Assembly: GCF_000521605.1 (NCBI RefSeq)
Contig: NZ_CP006942.1
Location: forward strand, 1,674,001 to 1,738,000
DNA length: 64,000 nt
Origin: Mannheimia sp. USDA-ARS-USMARC-1261
Lineage (GTDB): Bacteria; Pseudomonadota; Gammaproteobacteria; Enterobacterales; Pasteurellaceae
Direction of reading: 5' to 3'
The stretch's first letter is position 1. Every line of letters starts with the position of its first letter. Below the pieces are notes generated by a model. It was not told where the DNA came from, ran no database searches, and worked only from the letters and a program-made list of their open reading frames with translations. Below are positions 20,438 through 29,751 of the stretch, one piece after another. Position numbers and translations under genes: made by a program.

Positions 20438-20480
20438 AAGCGGTGAAATTTTGCAGAGTTTTTGCAAAATTGCACCGCTT
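20438..20480 (-). terminator. USS-pair terminator of the GmrSD gene
   Basis: Two inverted uptake-signal cores form a long hairpin: AAGCGGTG/CACCGCTT outside and AATTTTGCA/TGCAAAATT inside. On the minus strand it is followed by seven T residues, 19 bp past the GmrSD stop. Confidence 0.85.
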
Positions 20481-20498
20481 GTATTTGCATGATATGGG

Positions 20499-22241
20499 CT
20501 AATTAATATCTAGTTTTGATTGAATAATTTGTATCATCTCTTTTTGGCGAGATTGAATTCTCTCATCAGTCCATTCATCAAAATCAGCCAATCTTCTTGT
20601 CAATTCAAAAGACGAAACCTTATTATCAAATTTTCCTTTATAAACATCCTTTTTATCTAAGAAATTACTATTACTTGCTTGTATATTTTTAGAACCTTTT
20701 AATAAGGTTAAATTACCTAATGAATTTAATACTTTATTAGCTTGTTCATCTGTGAAATAATTGACCCAATTCAGATTAGGTAAATTCCATTCCTGAGGTA
20801 GAATATGTTCAACATGTAAATCTCTTGATATTTCAATAAAACTGACACTATCAACATAATTATACTCTAATAAGATTAAGATTGGTTTAGCCCATTTTTT
20901 ATAATATATATTATCCCCATTCAGATAATCAAAGTAGTGATTATATTTTCTCAGATTATCAAGAACAATATCTTTTATAACTTCAATATTCTCTTTATTT
21001 TTTACAGCCCTAAGTACTTTAAATGATGTTTGTTTCACCCTATTTGCTGTACCGTCAGCAATCCAACTCTGGTAATAATATTTTACCAAGAGACTTTTCA
21101 ATTCATTAAAATAAGGATAATTAACTTTTTTAGCTGTCGCAAGAACAGATTTCCAATAAGTTGACTGTTCTAAATACTTTAACATACAAATTTCAGGATC
21201 GGTTGTATTTCTATTTATCTCTGTAATTTCTTTAAGTAAATAATTAATTTCCATTATAATATCTAAACTACTTTTATCATATAGATATTCTCTCTTAAAG
21301 CTACTATCTGCTTCATCCATTTTAATGACTCGATTAGAAAGTAACTTATCAAATTCATTATTCAATGCAGACTGTGCTTTCCCTCCTGTTAAATAATGGA
21401 AATAAATATCGAATAAATTACTCATTGACTCATTTGTATCTTTACAAATATCTTCTACACGATCCCACTCACGAGAAAACACAGACATATCTTCTTCATT
21501 ATCTGACATTCTTTCAAATAATTTGGCTTTTATAATATCAGTAGATGTTAAGTTTAACCCTCTATCATTAATAATACTAAACAATCTAATAGCAAAATTT
21601 AAATTACTGCAAGTAATCTTTATTATTACTACTTTTTCTAATAAAAACTCCACAAAAGATGAAATACTATCTATATAATACTCACTATCTTTTTTATTTA
21701 TAGATTCCTCAATAAGATTTTTAATTACAAAAGCATTTTCTATAAATTGATTTTCATTTTTATACCTATTATCTGTAAAATCAATGCTCTTTTGTATCTT
21801 TTGAGAGAAATATCCTTTGTCATTTTCTTTAGGTGAAAGAATTAATTTATTCTCCTCTTCCCCTCTGCTATTATCAATGATGCATTCCCTAACTCTTTTA
21901 TCCAGCCAATCAGGAAGCTCTAAATTCATATCTCTTAATGCACAAAAAAGGATCGTTAACGTAGTTAATCTTTGCTGACCATCAACAACATCATAGAAAA
22001 GTTTATTATTTTTCTTAGATTTTTGAACTAATACTATTGACCCTAAAAAATAGTTTTCTTCATCATTACTAGATTCATCTTCTAATGAACTATTATATGA
22101 ATCAATAAGATCATACCAAAGCTGCTCCACTTGATCTTTTTTCCAAGAATAAGGACGTTGATAACTTGGAATATGGTACTCAGACTTCCCAAAAATTTCT
22201 TCTAAGGGCTGGACTTCTGGATTAAAGTTGAAATTACTCAT
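20499..22241 (-). CDS. GmrSD-type DUF262/DUF1524 restriction protein
   Basis: Single-chain 580-residue member of the GmrSD family, anti-phage nucleases that act on modified or otherwise marked DNA. The N-terminal DUF262 domain has YQRPYSW (27-33) and the ParB-like nucleotide-hydrolysis motif DGQQR (87-91). The C-terminal DUF1524 domain has the HNH-type VEHILPQ (477-483) and the Asn-rich NSLGNLTL near 504-511. Both active sites look intact. The gene is markedly more AT-rich than its neighbours and lacks the block's shared operator, suggesting separate acquisition. A (GCTT)10 tract lies 52 bp before the ATG and may switch expression. Confidence 0.88.
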   Translation of the reverse strand: MSNFNFNPEVQPLEEIFGKSEYHIPSYQRPYSWKKDQVEQLWYDLIDSYNSSLEDESSNDEENYFLGSIVLVQKSKKNNKLFYDVVDGQQRLTTLTILFCALRDMNLELPDWLDKRVRECIIDNSRGEEENKLILSPKENDKGYFSQKIQKSIDFTDNRYKNENQFIENAFVIKNLIEESINKKDSEYYIDSISSFVEFLLEKVVIIKITCSNLNFAIRLFSIINDRGLNLTSTDIIKAKLFERMSDNEEDMSVFSREWDRVEDICKDTNESMSNLFDIYFHYLTGGKAQSALNNEFDKLLSNRVIKMDEADSSFKREYLYDKSSLDIIMEINYLLKEITEINRNTTDPEICMLKYLEQSTYWKSVLATAKKVNYPYFNELKSLLVKYYYQSWIADGTANRVKQTSFKVLRAVKNKENIEVIKDIVLDNLRKYNHYFDYLNGDNIYYKKWAKPILILLEYNYVDSVSFIEISRDLHVEHILPQEWNLPNLNWVNYFTDEQANKVLNSLGNLTLLKGSKNIQASNSNFLDKKDVYKGKFDNKVSSFELTRRLADFDEWTDERIQSRQKEMIQIIQSKLDIN

Positions 22242-22292
22242 AAAATTTCTCTCTTAAAAATGGTTAAAAATTGCCTAATTTTCACATAATCA

Positions 22293-22334
<42 letters not shown>

Positions 22335-22355
22335 AATTATTTTAACCTTTTGATT

Positions 22356-23198
22356 TTAATACGAAATATCTTCTCTTCCTAAAATCTCATCAATCTTCTT
22401 CAACGCCTCTAACCCGCCCATTTCCAAACTCAAAAAGTGCATTTTCGGTACGCCGGCATCTATCGGGTTAATGCGGATTAAGCCGCCTTTTTTCTGTTTG
22501 GCGGTGCGTTCGGAAAAATTGCGGACTGTTGGTACGGCTTTTCCTGCACCGATTTCAATCACCACAGGGCGTTGGGGTTTGCGTAGCCATTCATCAAGTA
22601 GGGCTTGTTTGCCGAGTTGGAAGCCCTCCGCATAGCTCCAATCGTTGAACATCAGTACATTTTGGCGAGCCAAGCCGCCGCAATCAGGGCAATGTGGTGC
22701 ATCATTTAATACGGTGCAGTTTTCATCATCGGTAATCGGTTGATAATTGTATGACCACCAAGATTTGCTTTGGCAATTTGCCACGCATTGCAAGCGGTCT
22801 AATGTGCCGTGACATTCGTAAATGCGAGCCTCTGAAAAGCCAGCTTTGCGGAAATGCCCATCCACATTGCTGGTAAATACAAAATAGCCGTGTGGCTTGC
22901 TTTCTGCCCAGCGTTTGAGAATTGCATAGCCTTCGTGTGGTTCGGCTTGGCGATATTGGTTTAAGCGGTGGGCGAAAAACCATTTTGCTAGTTCGGTATG
23001 TTGTTGATAGGCAAGCGGTGTCGCCAGCTCCATAAAATGCAAATTAAATTTTTTGAGCGGTGGATAGGCGTTCCAAAGCCCGCCGACGCTGCGGAAATCA
23101 GGCAATCCGCTATCCACCGATATTCCCGCCCCTGCGGTAATTAAAATGCCGTCTGCTTGGCGGATAAGGCCGGCGGCGTAAGTTAGATCGTTTTTCAT
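22356..23198 (-). CDS. Sir2-family NAD-dependent protein deacylase (second sirtuin)
   Basis: A 280-residue sirtuin distinct from CobB. Motifs: GAGISVDSGLPDFR (23-36), the Asn-Asp motif as TSNVDGHFRKAG (109-120), the catalytic His130 (ECHGTL) and zinc Cys138, Cys142, Cys170 and Cys173. It lacks the Tyr/Arg pair of desuccinylases. All catalytic residues are present, so it should bind NAD+; whether it deacylates, ADP-ribosylates or degrades NAD+ cannot be told. The second operator-like palindrome of this block lies 38 bp upstream. The PP2C gene ends upstream of that operator, so this gene has its own promoter. Confidence 0.88.
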   Translation of the reverse strand: MKNDLTYAAGLIRQADGILITAGAGISVDSGLPDFRSVGGLWNAYPPLKKFNLHFMELATPLAYQQHTELAKWFFAHRLNQYRQAEPHEGYAILKRWAESKPHGYFVFTSNVDGHFRKAGFSEARIYECHGTLDRLQCVANCQSKSWWSYNYQPITDDENCTVLNDAPHCPDCGGLARQNVLMFNDWSYAEGFQLGKQALLDEWLRKPQRPVVIEIGAGKAVPTVRNFSERTAKQKKGGLIRINPIDAGVPKMHFLSLEMGGLEALKKIDEILGREDISY

Positions 23199-23236
23199 TA
23201 TTCTCTCCTTGTTTTTTTATGATTTTACTCAATCAA

Positions 23237-23255
23237 CACGACAATTTATGTCGTA
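23237..23255 (-). promoter_or_regulatory. Operator site 3 (shared 19-bp palindrome), second sirtuin
   Basis: Minus strand TACGACATAAATTGTCGTG, the most symmetrical of the three. It lies 38 bp before the start codon and 9 bp from TAAAAT (23222-23227). Confidence 0.7.
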
Positions 23256-23259
23256 TAAA

Positions 23260-23997
23260 TTACAACATATCAAAAATCACTACTGAAAAATCATCCGTTT
23301 TTCTCACAAATCGTTGGAGAAAATGCAACCGCACATCGTTGTCCTGACTTTGTTGCCAAAGAAAGTTCAGTCTTCCTTGTGAAATTCTGTCGTGTAATCC
23401 ATCACTACAAAGTAATAAACTCTCGCCTTTTTCAAGCTGAAATTAAGTTGTATGGATACGAAAATCATCTGCCTCAAAATCAGCAACAAGGCAATCAGTC
23501 AAGCCGTTGTAGATTGAAGCGTACTGTGTATGTTCATCAGCCAAACCTTGTCGCTTCATTTCTGTCAGCATCGTGTGATCGATACTTAGCTGCTGCCACT
23601 CCCCATTTACCGTAATTTTATAAGCTCGGCTGTCGCCCACATTTAGAATTTTGCCTTTACCATTAGCGTGCAATTCACAACCAACAAAGGTGCTGCTTAT
23701 ACCAAAATGAGAAGTTGCATATTTTTCACAAAGTGCAAATTGCGTGGCTCGCAACCAGCTTGAATTTAGTGCTTGGCATTTACTCAACTGCTCCATTAAG
23801 AAGCGGCTGGCAAGTTGAGAGTGATGACTATGTGAAACGCCGTCCGCTACACCGAAAATCACATTTTCTCTATCCAAAATATCACTTTCGGCATTTTTCA
23901 GTTGCCATTGATAAACCGCTTTGCCGTTAAAAAGTGTGTCTTGGTTTTTCTTGTGCTTGTTGCCGACTTGTTGGCAGAAGGTGAGTTGAAAAGGCAT
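23260..23997 (-). pseudogene. PP2C-family protein phosphatase broken by an in-frame stop
   Basis: The start ATG at 23997 has CAGGAG upstream. The frame encodes a PP2C Ser/Thr phosphatase of 245 codons. Metal-binding Asp52-Gly53 is in GVADGVSH, and GDSRAY is at 121-126. Codon 185 is TAA (23443-23445). Past it the same frame continues with the expected C-terminal motifs, LLLCSDGLHDRIS (194-206) and KTDDFSVVIF (233-242), ending at TAA 23260. The 184-residue product lacks the distal metal-binding Asp motifs and should be inactive. One base change would restore the gene, so the lesion is probably recent. A sequencing error is the alternative. Confidence 0.88.
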
Positions 23998-24030
23998 TAG
24001 CGTCTCCTGTTTTATGAAAATTGCTCTGCA

Positions 24031-24068
24031 ATACAGGCGAATAGGTGAAATTAAAAGTCGGAAAAATA
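24031..24068. repeat. Copy A of a 38-bp related sequence
   Basis: Partner of 20394-20431 (about 28/38 identical, with TTAAAAGTCGG shared exactly). It lies 33 bp upstream of the PP2C start codon, in its probable promoter. Confidence 0.6.
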
Positions 24069-24153
24069 CTAATTTTTCGGTGAATATCACAAAATTAGCC
24101 CGAAATCCGTATTTGTTTTGTGGTAAGGTATGGCTCAAATAAAGGAGAACCTT

Positions 24154-25170
24154 ATGCAAGATTTATCCACACCAACCAGTGCCAACATTCTGTTCTATTC
24201 CGCCCAACAAGATGCGCAAATTGAAGTGCAATACTTAGATGAAACCTTTTGGCTGACACAAAAAAGTATGGCGGAATTGTTTGGAGTTGAAGTACCGGCG
24301 ATATCGAAACACCTCGATAATATTTATAGTTCCGGAGAACTTGTTCAAAATGCAACCATTTCCAAAATGGAAATAGTTCGCCAAGAAGGCTCCCGAATGG
24401 TGAAACGAAAAGTCGATTTTTATAACCTCGATGCCATTATCGCTGTCGGCTACCGTGTGAATAGCCGAGAGGCAACCCAGTTCCGCATTTGGGCGACCAA
24501 TACTTTGCGTGAATTTATCATCAAGGGTTTTGTGATTGACGAACAACGTTTAAAACAGGGCAATCAGTTTGGGCAAGATTATTTCGAGCAACTGGTTGAG
24601 AAAATTCGGGAAATTAGGGCATCTGAACGCCGTTTTTACGAGAAAATTACTGATTTATATGCTTTATCTTCCGATTACGATCCGAAATCATTACTAACCC
24701 GACAATTTTTTGCCAGCGTGCAAAATAAATTGCATTGGGCAATTACAGGACAAACTGCCGCAGAGATGATTTATCACAAGGCTGACAGCCAAGTACCTAA
24801 TATGGGGCTGACCAGTTGGCGAAATGCCCCTGACGGTAAAATTTTAAAAAGCGATGTTTCTGTGGCTAAAAACTATTTGGAAGAGGCTCATATCAGCGAA
24901 CTTAATCGCTTGGTCTCTGCCTATTTAGATTTGGCAGAAAACCGTGCCAGACGGCAAATTCTGATGAATATGGCTGAATGGGAAACGTTTTTAAATAATT
25001 TCTTGATGCTTTCTAACTACCCGATTTTGCAAGATAGCGGCAAAATCAGTGCTGAAATGGCAAAAATTAAAGCCGAAACGGAATATGAGAAATTCCGTGT
25101 TATTCAAGATAAAACCTTTAAAAGTGATTTTAATCGTTTTTTGGAAGAAACCACCCATATTCAAAACTAA
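24154..25170 (+). CDS. RhuM-family protein
   Basis: A 338-residue soluble protein of the RhuM family (COG3943), first named for a gene in a Salmonella pathogenicity island; its function is not established. The N-terminal half (about 10-110) has the conserved YLDETFWLTQKSMAELFGV and LDAIIAVGYRVNSREATQFRIWA segments (in parts TQKSMAELFGV and AVGYRVNS), with a helix-turn-helix look like phage anti-repressor/KilA-type proteins. The longest frame starts at 24130, but AAAGGAG directly before the ATG at 24154 decides the start. It is the only plus-strand gene in the accessory block and is found on many mobile islands. Confidence 0.87.
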   Translation: MQDLSTPTSANILFYSAQQDAQIEVQYLDETFWLTQKSMAELFGVEVPAISKHLDNIYSSGELVQNATISKMEIVRQEGSRMVKRKVDFYNLDAIIAVGYRVNSREATQFRIWATNTLREFIIKGFVIDEQRLKQGNQFGQDYFEQLVEKIREIRASERRFYEKITDLYALSSDYDPKSLLTRQFFASVQNKLHWAITGQTAAEMIYHKADSQVPNMGLTSWRNAPDGKILKSDVSVAKNYLEEAHISELNRLVSAYLDLAENRARRQILMNMAEWETFLNNFLMLSNYPILQDSGKISAEMAKIKAETEYEKFRVIQDKTFKSDFNRFLEETTHIQN

Positions 25171-25173
25171 TAC

Positions 25174-25215
25174 AAGCGGTATATTTTGCATTATTTTTTG
25201 CAAAACATACCGCTT
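25174..25215. terminator. USS-pair bidirectional terminator between RhuM and WYL genes
   Basis: AAGCGGTATATTTTGCA (25174-25190) pairs with TGCAAAACATACCGCTT (25199-25215) with a single mismatch. It sits between convergent genes and ends both. Confidence 0.8.
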
Positions 25216-25222
25216 ACTTTAT

Positions 25223-26182
25223 CTAAACACTCTCTTTTTCTATATCCCAAATATCTTCGCCAAACTTGCGTAGCCACCATTTGAGCATCTCGTTATCAGC
25301 AACAGTGGTTTGGAAACGGTAATGTGCTTCCGATTCTTCAAGGATTTTTTGATCTTTACTGATCGGTGTCTCTGTTAAATGGAAGCCTGCATCTCTACTA
25401 ATTGAGAAAGTCAAACGGACTTTTTCTCCGCTACCAAAACCGAGATGGCCGTCATTTTGATAGGCTTTCAGATCAAAATCTTTCGGGCGTTCAAAGGTAA
25501 AAGTGGATATTTCTGCTTTGCGAATACGATGCAGAGCAAGCAGCCGATTATCTTCAAATCCTTCATAACGACAGACCAGATAAATACTTGCCCCTTGTTG
25601 AGCAATCGCCAAAGGCATAACAGTTGCCGAGTGCTTTTTACCAAATTGGTTTTGATATTCAATTTTCAGAAAGCGGTTTTGAAACAGAGCTTGGCTAACG
25701 GCGGAAAAAATCTCATCTTTGATTTTTGCCGGCACGAGTGGCAAGCTGGTTGGTGTCGAACAGACTTTATTTAGCCATTGATATTCGGGCTTGTCTTTAC
25801 TGCCTGATACCATTTTATCTGCCTGCTCAAAAAAGGGTTTCATGGATGCCATTAAATTTGCCGGAAGGAGGTATTTTAACTGCTGTTCTGCCAATTTCAG
25901 CAAAAGCGATTGTTGTTCATTGAGAATCGGCAAAGCCAACCCTTCCGAGCGAAGTTTCCAGCTATATCCGTAGGGCTTACTTCTTTCATCACATTCAATA
26001 TCAAAATGCTCACACAGCACTTTTAGCGTGCGTTGAATGCTTCTTAAATCTCGCTCAAAGCCTGCATCCAGTATCTGTTGATGTAAGGTTTTCGCATCAA
26101 TTTTCTGCGGTAGCTTGAGAATACGACGTAAAATTTCTAATTGCAGTAGTGTTGCATCAATATCACTAGGTCTTTTTGCCAT
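25223..26182 (-). CDS. WYL-domain transcriptional regulator
   Basis: A 319-residue regulator with an N-terminal winged helix (about 5-75, including RDLRSIQRTLKVL), a central WYL ligand-binding domain (about 145-225, with IYLVCRYEGF and RLLALHRI) and a C-terminal WCX-type tail (LKWWLRKFGEDIWDIE). Relatives BrxR and CapW bind inverted repeats and control phage-defence operons. The start at 26182 is chosen because GGAG precedes it; the frame also opens at 26194. No copy of the 19-bp palindrome is seen before this gene, so it may be unregulated by itself. It is the best candidate for the factor that binds the three operators in the block. Confidence 0.88.
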   Translation of the reverse strand: MAKRPSDIDATLLQLEILRRILKLPQKIDAKTLHQQILDAGFERDLRSIQRTLKVLCEHFDIECDERSKPYGYSWKLRSEGLALPILNEQQSLLLKLAEQQLKYLLPANLMASMKPFFEQADKMVSGSKDKPEYQWLNKVCSTPTSLPLVPAKIKDEIFSAVSQALFQNRFLKIEYQNQFGKKHSATVMPLAIAQQGASIYLVCRYEGFEDNRLLALHRIRKAEISTFTFERPKDFDLKAYQNDGHLGFGSGEKVRLTFSISRDAGFHLTETPISKDQKILEESEAHYRFQTTVADNEMLKWWLRKFGEDIWDIEKESV

Positions 26183-26221
26183 AATGTTCTCCATAAAAAT
26201 ATGCTGGAATTATAGCAAGAA

Positions 26222-26277
26222 CAAGCGGTAAAATTTGGGAAATTTTTTGCAAAAAATTCTGAAAATTTGACCGCTTG
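26222..26277. repeat. Inverted pair of uptake signal sequences upstream of prfB
   Basis: CAAGCGGT at 26222-26229 and ACCGCTTG at 26270-26277, with AAATTT arms inside, can form a hairpin. It lies between the divergent WYL and prfB genes. A TATAAT at 26281-26286 right after it may be the prfB -10. Confidence 0.7.
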
Positions 26278-26330
26278 CGGTATAATCACGCCCTATTTTG
26301 CGAGCCCAAAACTGAAAAAAGGAAGAAATA

Positions 26331-27429
26331 ATGTTTGAATTAAACCCAATTAAAAACCAACTTGCTGATTTATCTCAACGAACTGAGGTAATTCGGGGGT
26401 ATCTTTGACTTTGAGCATAAAGTCGAGCGTTTAGAAGAAGTAAATGCCGAGCTGGAACAACCGGATGTGTGGAATAAGCCGGAAAAAGCCCAAGCCCTCG
26501 GTAAAGAAAGAGCGATGTTGGAGCAAATCGTCAATACTATTCGCCAGTTAGAGCAAGGGATTGAAGATGTGGAAGGTTTGATTGAATTGGCGGTGGAAGC
26601 CGAAGATCAAGACACATTCAACGAAGCCCAACTTGAGGCCGATGAATTAGAGAAAAAACTGGCAGACTTGGAATTTAAGCGAATGTTCAGCGGCCCGCAC
26701 GACAGTGCCGACTGCTATTTGGATCTACAAGCCGGCTCAGGTGGAACAGAAGCCCAAGACTGGACGGAAATGTTGCTGCGAATGTACTTACGTTGGGCGG
26801 AAAGCAAAGGCTTTAAAGCGGAATTGATGGAGGCCTCGGACGGTGATGTGGCAGGGATTAAATCCGCCACGGTAAAAATTTCCGGCGAATATGCCTACGG
26901 TTGGTTTAGAACCGAAACCGGTATTCACCGCTTGGTGCGTAAAAGCCCGTTTGATGCGAACAACGGCCGCCATACTTCGTTCTCGGCTGCCTTCGTTTAC
27001 CCTGAAGTCGATGACGATATTGATATTGAGATCAATCCGGCTGATTTGCGTATTGATGTGTATCGTGCATCGGGTGCGGGTGGTCAGCACGTTAATAAAA
27101 CCGAGTCGGCGGTGCGTATCACCCATATGCCGAGCGGGATTGTGGTGCAGTGTCAGAACGGGCGTTCGCAACATCAAAATAAAGATCAAGCGATGAAACA
27201 GCTTAAAGCAAAACTCTATGAGTTGGAAATGAGCAAGAAAAATGCCGAGAAACAGGCGATGGAAGATAACAAATCCGACATCGGCTGGGGCAGTCAGATC
27301 CGCTCTTATGTGTTGGACGACTCTCGCATTAAAGACCACCGCACCGGTGTGGAACATCGCACTACGCAACAAGTGTTAGACGGCGATTTGGATAAATTTG
27401 TCGAGGCGAGTTTGAAAGCAGGGCTTTAA
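26331..27429 (+). CDS. prfB: Peptide chain release factor 2 (programmed +1 frameshift)
   Basis: RF2 recognises UAA and UGA stops. Translation starts at ATG 26331 and reads 25 codons to CTT, followed by an in-frame TGA (26406-26408); a +1 shift continues in the frame from 26407. The joined product is 26331-26405 plus 26407-27429, 365 residues, exactly the E. coli length. The SPF anticodon-like motif ([13 protein letters not shown]) and the GGQ motif ([14 protein letters not shown]) are present. Annotating only the long downstream frame from 26467 would miss about 45 residues. Low RF2 raises frameshifting, an autoregulatory loop known in most bacteria. Confidence 0.97.
26395..26409 (+). promoter_or_regulatory. 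prfB programmed frameshift site
   Basis: GGGGGTATCTTTGAC: an internal Shine-Dalgarno-like GGGGG, then the slippery CTT, then TGA C. It differs from the E. coli site only just upstream, where CGG replaces AGG. Confidence 0.95.
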
Positions 27430-27503
27430 TTTACAAATTTTCGAGTAAAAATAACCGCTTATATTCCTCCTATTTAAGGAGGAATATCATCTCAGGTAAT
27501 CAA

Positions 27504-28487
27504 ATGAATATTTTCGACTCTCTTCAATTTAGCATTAGCGTAACATTACCCACTATTTTATTAATGTTATTTGGGATTTTTCTACGCAAGCGAAAATTCA
27601 TTGATGATGCCTTTTGCAATATGGCGTCAAAGGTGGTGTTTAACTTTACGCTACCGCCAATGATTTTCTTCAATATGCTAAAAAGCCCGTTGGATTTCTC
27701 AAGCCAAATTACCTTAATTTCCACCGGTGTGGGAGGGTCGATATTAATTTATTTATGGGCGGAATGGTGGGCGGCACGCCACATTGAAAACAGGCGTTAT
27801 CGCTGTATTTTCACGCAAGGGACATTTCGTACAAATGCCGCAATTTTAGGCATTGCTTTAATCCTCAATGCCTATGGTGATAAAGCATTAGCGGCTGCTT
27901 CGGTCTATATTTCCTGCTTAGTGATTACCTTTAATGTGCTGGCAGTGATTACGCTAACTTCGTCATTGAGCGAGAAAAAAATCAATGTGGGTAGATTGCT
28001 CCTTTCGATTTTGAAAAATCCATTGATTTTAGCCGTAATTGCAGGCTTAATTTTTAACTATTTTAAATTAGCTGCTTCAATTCCCAAACCGCTTGAATCC
28101 GCTGGCAAATTAATGGCAAGCTTAACACTCCCACTCGCTTTAATTTGTACAGGAGCAAGCATTAATTTCAAACAATTGAAGCAATTTAATCAAGGAACAG
28201 AAAGTACCATTAATAAAATCGTGCTGTTTTCTGCTTCCATTCGGTTAATTTTCGCCCCTATTTTCTTTCTCCTGCTCGGTAAATTTGTATTTAAACTGCC
28301 ACCGATGGAACTCGGCATAGCCTTTGTTGCTGCCTCTGCTCCTGTGGCAGCAGCTACTTATGCAATGACGAGAAGCTACGGTGGAGATGGTGAAGCCGCA
28401 GCAAATTTAATCGGCATCACTACTCTTGGCTCAATGTTCAGTGCCAGCATCGGGCTATTTTTATTAAGACAACTAGGCTGGGTTTAG
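27504..28487 (+). CDS. AEC-family transporter
   Basis: Inner-membrane secondary carrier of the auxin efflux carrier (AEC) family, 327 residues with about 10 hydrophobic segments in two inverted halves. The conserved N-terminal segment LFGIFLRKRKFIDD and the C-terminal ASAPVAAATYAMTRSYGGD region are typical. Members export or import organic acids such as malate or malonate; the substrate here cannot be read. GGAGG lies some way upstream and a phosphoesterase gene follows 15 bp downstream, so the two are likely co-transcribed. Confidence 0.85.
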   Translation: MNIFDSLQFSISVTLPTILLMLFGIFLRKRKFIDDAFCNMASKVVFNFTLPPMIFFNMLKSPLDFSSQITLISTGVGGSILIYLWAEWWAARHIENRRYRCIFTQGTFRTNAAILGIALILNAYGDKALAAASVYISCLVITFNVLAVITLTSSLSEKKINVGRLLLSILKNPLILAVIAGLIFNYFKLAASIPKPLESAGKLMASLTLPLALICTGASINFKQLKQFNQGTESTINKIVLFSASIRLIFAPIFFLLLGKFVFKLPPMELGIAFVAASAPVAAATYAMTRSYGGDGEAAANLIGITTLGSMFSASIGLFLLRQLGWV

Positions 28488-28502
28488 CCTCTCATTTAAG
28501 GA

Positions 28503-29594
28503 ATGCTCTTGGAATATCGTTACTACATCACCACCGCCATTGTGGTTGTGGTACTACAACTATTTTTATATAGCTTTGCAAAAACAATCGGCTGGTTGTT
28601 TAATTTGTCGGCAAGAAGCCAAAAAATCACTCACCTTATTACATTTTTAGCCATTAACACAATGGTTATTTTGCACGTTACTCGCACATTTACCCTATTT
28701 CGGGTAATGGCATTTGTATTGGTACTTTTGCTATTTGCATTTTTTGTGAGTTTTTTGACCGCTTGCATTTACAAACTAACCAAAGGAAATCCTTCCGTTA
28801 ATCGTAGCTTGAAAGTCATCTACCCTTTTGCCTTCTTAGGCTTAATCGGGCTTGGCTTTTACAATGCCTATGTGCCAACGGTAGTTCATTATTCCATTAA
28901 AATAGATAAACCGTTAGACAAACCACTCCGCATTGGTATGGCAAGCGATCTCCATTTAGGAAAATTATTTGGGGCTAAACAACTTGACCAACTGGCAGAG
29001 ATTTTTAATCAAGAAAAAGTCGATTTGATTTTGCTACCCGGCGATATTATGGACGATAACCTCGAATTTTATCGCTCAGAAAATATGCAAAACTCATTTT
29101 CTAAACTCAAAGCACCATTAGGCGTTTATGCCACACTAGGCAATCACGATTTCTTTGGGGCTCAGGAAAGTATTGCACAGGCTATTCGTAACGCCGGCAT
29201 TACTGTTTTATGGGATCAAGCGGTCGAAATTAATGGAAAATTTGCAATTGTTGGGCGTAATGATGATTTAGTCAAAAATCGCCCTTCTGCCGAGCAATTA
29301 TTGCAATCAGTAAATACCAAATTGCCTGTGTTCTTGCTCGACCACCGCCCAACTGAAATTGAAAAACACGCCAAATTACCGATTGATATTCAAGTTTCAG
29401 GGCACGCTCACAAAGGGCAAGTTTTCCCTGCCAGTATTATTACCAAAATAATATATAGACTGCATTACGGCTATGAAAAAATCGGGTTGGGGCATTATTT
29501 TGTAACCTCAGGCTACGGTTTCTGGGGTGTCCCGATGCGGTTAGGCTCGCAATCTGAAGTGATGATTATTGATGTGGAAGGGAAAGATTTTTAA
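28503..29594 (+). CDS. Membrane-anchored metallophosphoesterase (YkuE/YaeI-like)
   Basis: A 363-residue protein with four N-terminal membrane segments (about 1-130) and a calcineurin-like phosphoesterase domain. All metal-ligand motifs are visible in order: SDLHLGK, LPGDIMDD, LGNHDFFG and SGHAHKG. The relatives YkuE and YaeI include UDP-2,3-diacylglucosamine hydrolases and phospho-lipid phosphodiesterases, but the substrate is not known here. The start is uncertain: the AAGGA motif is 1 bp from the ATG at 28503 but well placed for a TTG at 28509. Confidence 0.85.
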   Translation: MLLEYRYYITTAIVVVVLQLFLYSFAKTIGWLFNLSARSQKITHLITFLAINTMVILHVTRTFTLFRVMAFVLVLLLFAFFVSFLTACIYKLTKGNPSVNRSLKVIYPFAFLGLIGLGFYNAYVPTVVHYSIKIDKPLDKPLRIGMASDLHLGKLFGAKQLDQLAEIFNQEKVDLILLPGDIMDDNLEFYRSENMQNSFSKLKAPLGVYATLGNHDFFGAQESIAQAIRNAGITVLWDQAVEINGKFAIVGRNDDLVKNRPSAEQLLQSVNTKLPVFLLDHRPTEIEKHAKLPIDIQVSGHAHKGQVFPASIITKIIYRLHYGYEKIGLGHYFVTSGYGFWGVPMRLGSQSEVMIIDVEGKDF

Positions 29595-29751
29595 TCATAG
29601 GGTGAAACTTGCCCGCTATTGCGATATAAATTGAAATAATTAGTAGGGCAAGCCACTAACATCAACAAACATCACCACAAAAACAAGCTGACAAAAATGG
29701 AGAACTGCTTGCAAAATTTTCCGCAAATCTGACCGCTTGACATCATTATTT

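Noticed and set aside
24040-24085. Extra operator-like palindrome before the PP2C gene (CGGAAAAAT...ATTTTTCGG-like)
   Set aside because: The arms do not pair at their ends (CGG versus CGG) and the CGACA/TGTCG halves of the shared motif are missing.
26788-27372. 194-codon open frame on the minus strand
   Set aside because: Antisense shadow of prfB with His/Phe/Arg-rich low-quality sequence, no ribosome binding site and no recognisable motif.
28503-28511. Firm choice of ATG 28503 for the phosphoesterase
   Set aside because: The Shine-Dalgarno spacing is poor for it and good for TTG 28509; I kept the ATG but cannot decide, so it is not reported as a finding.
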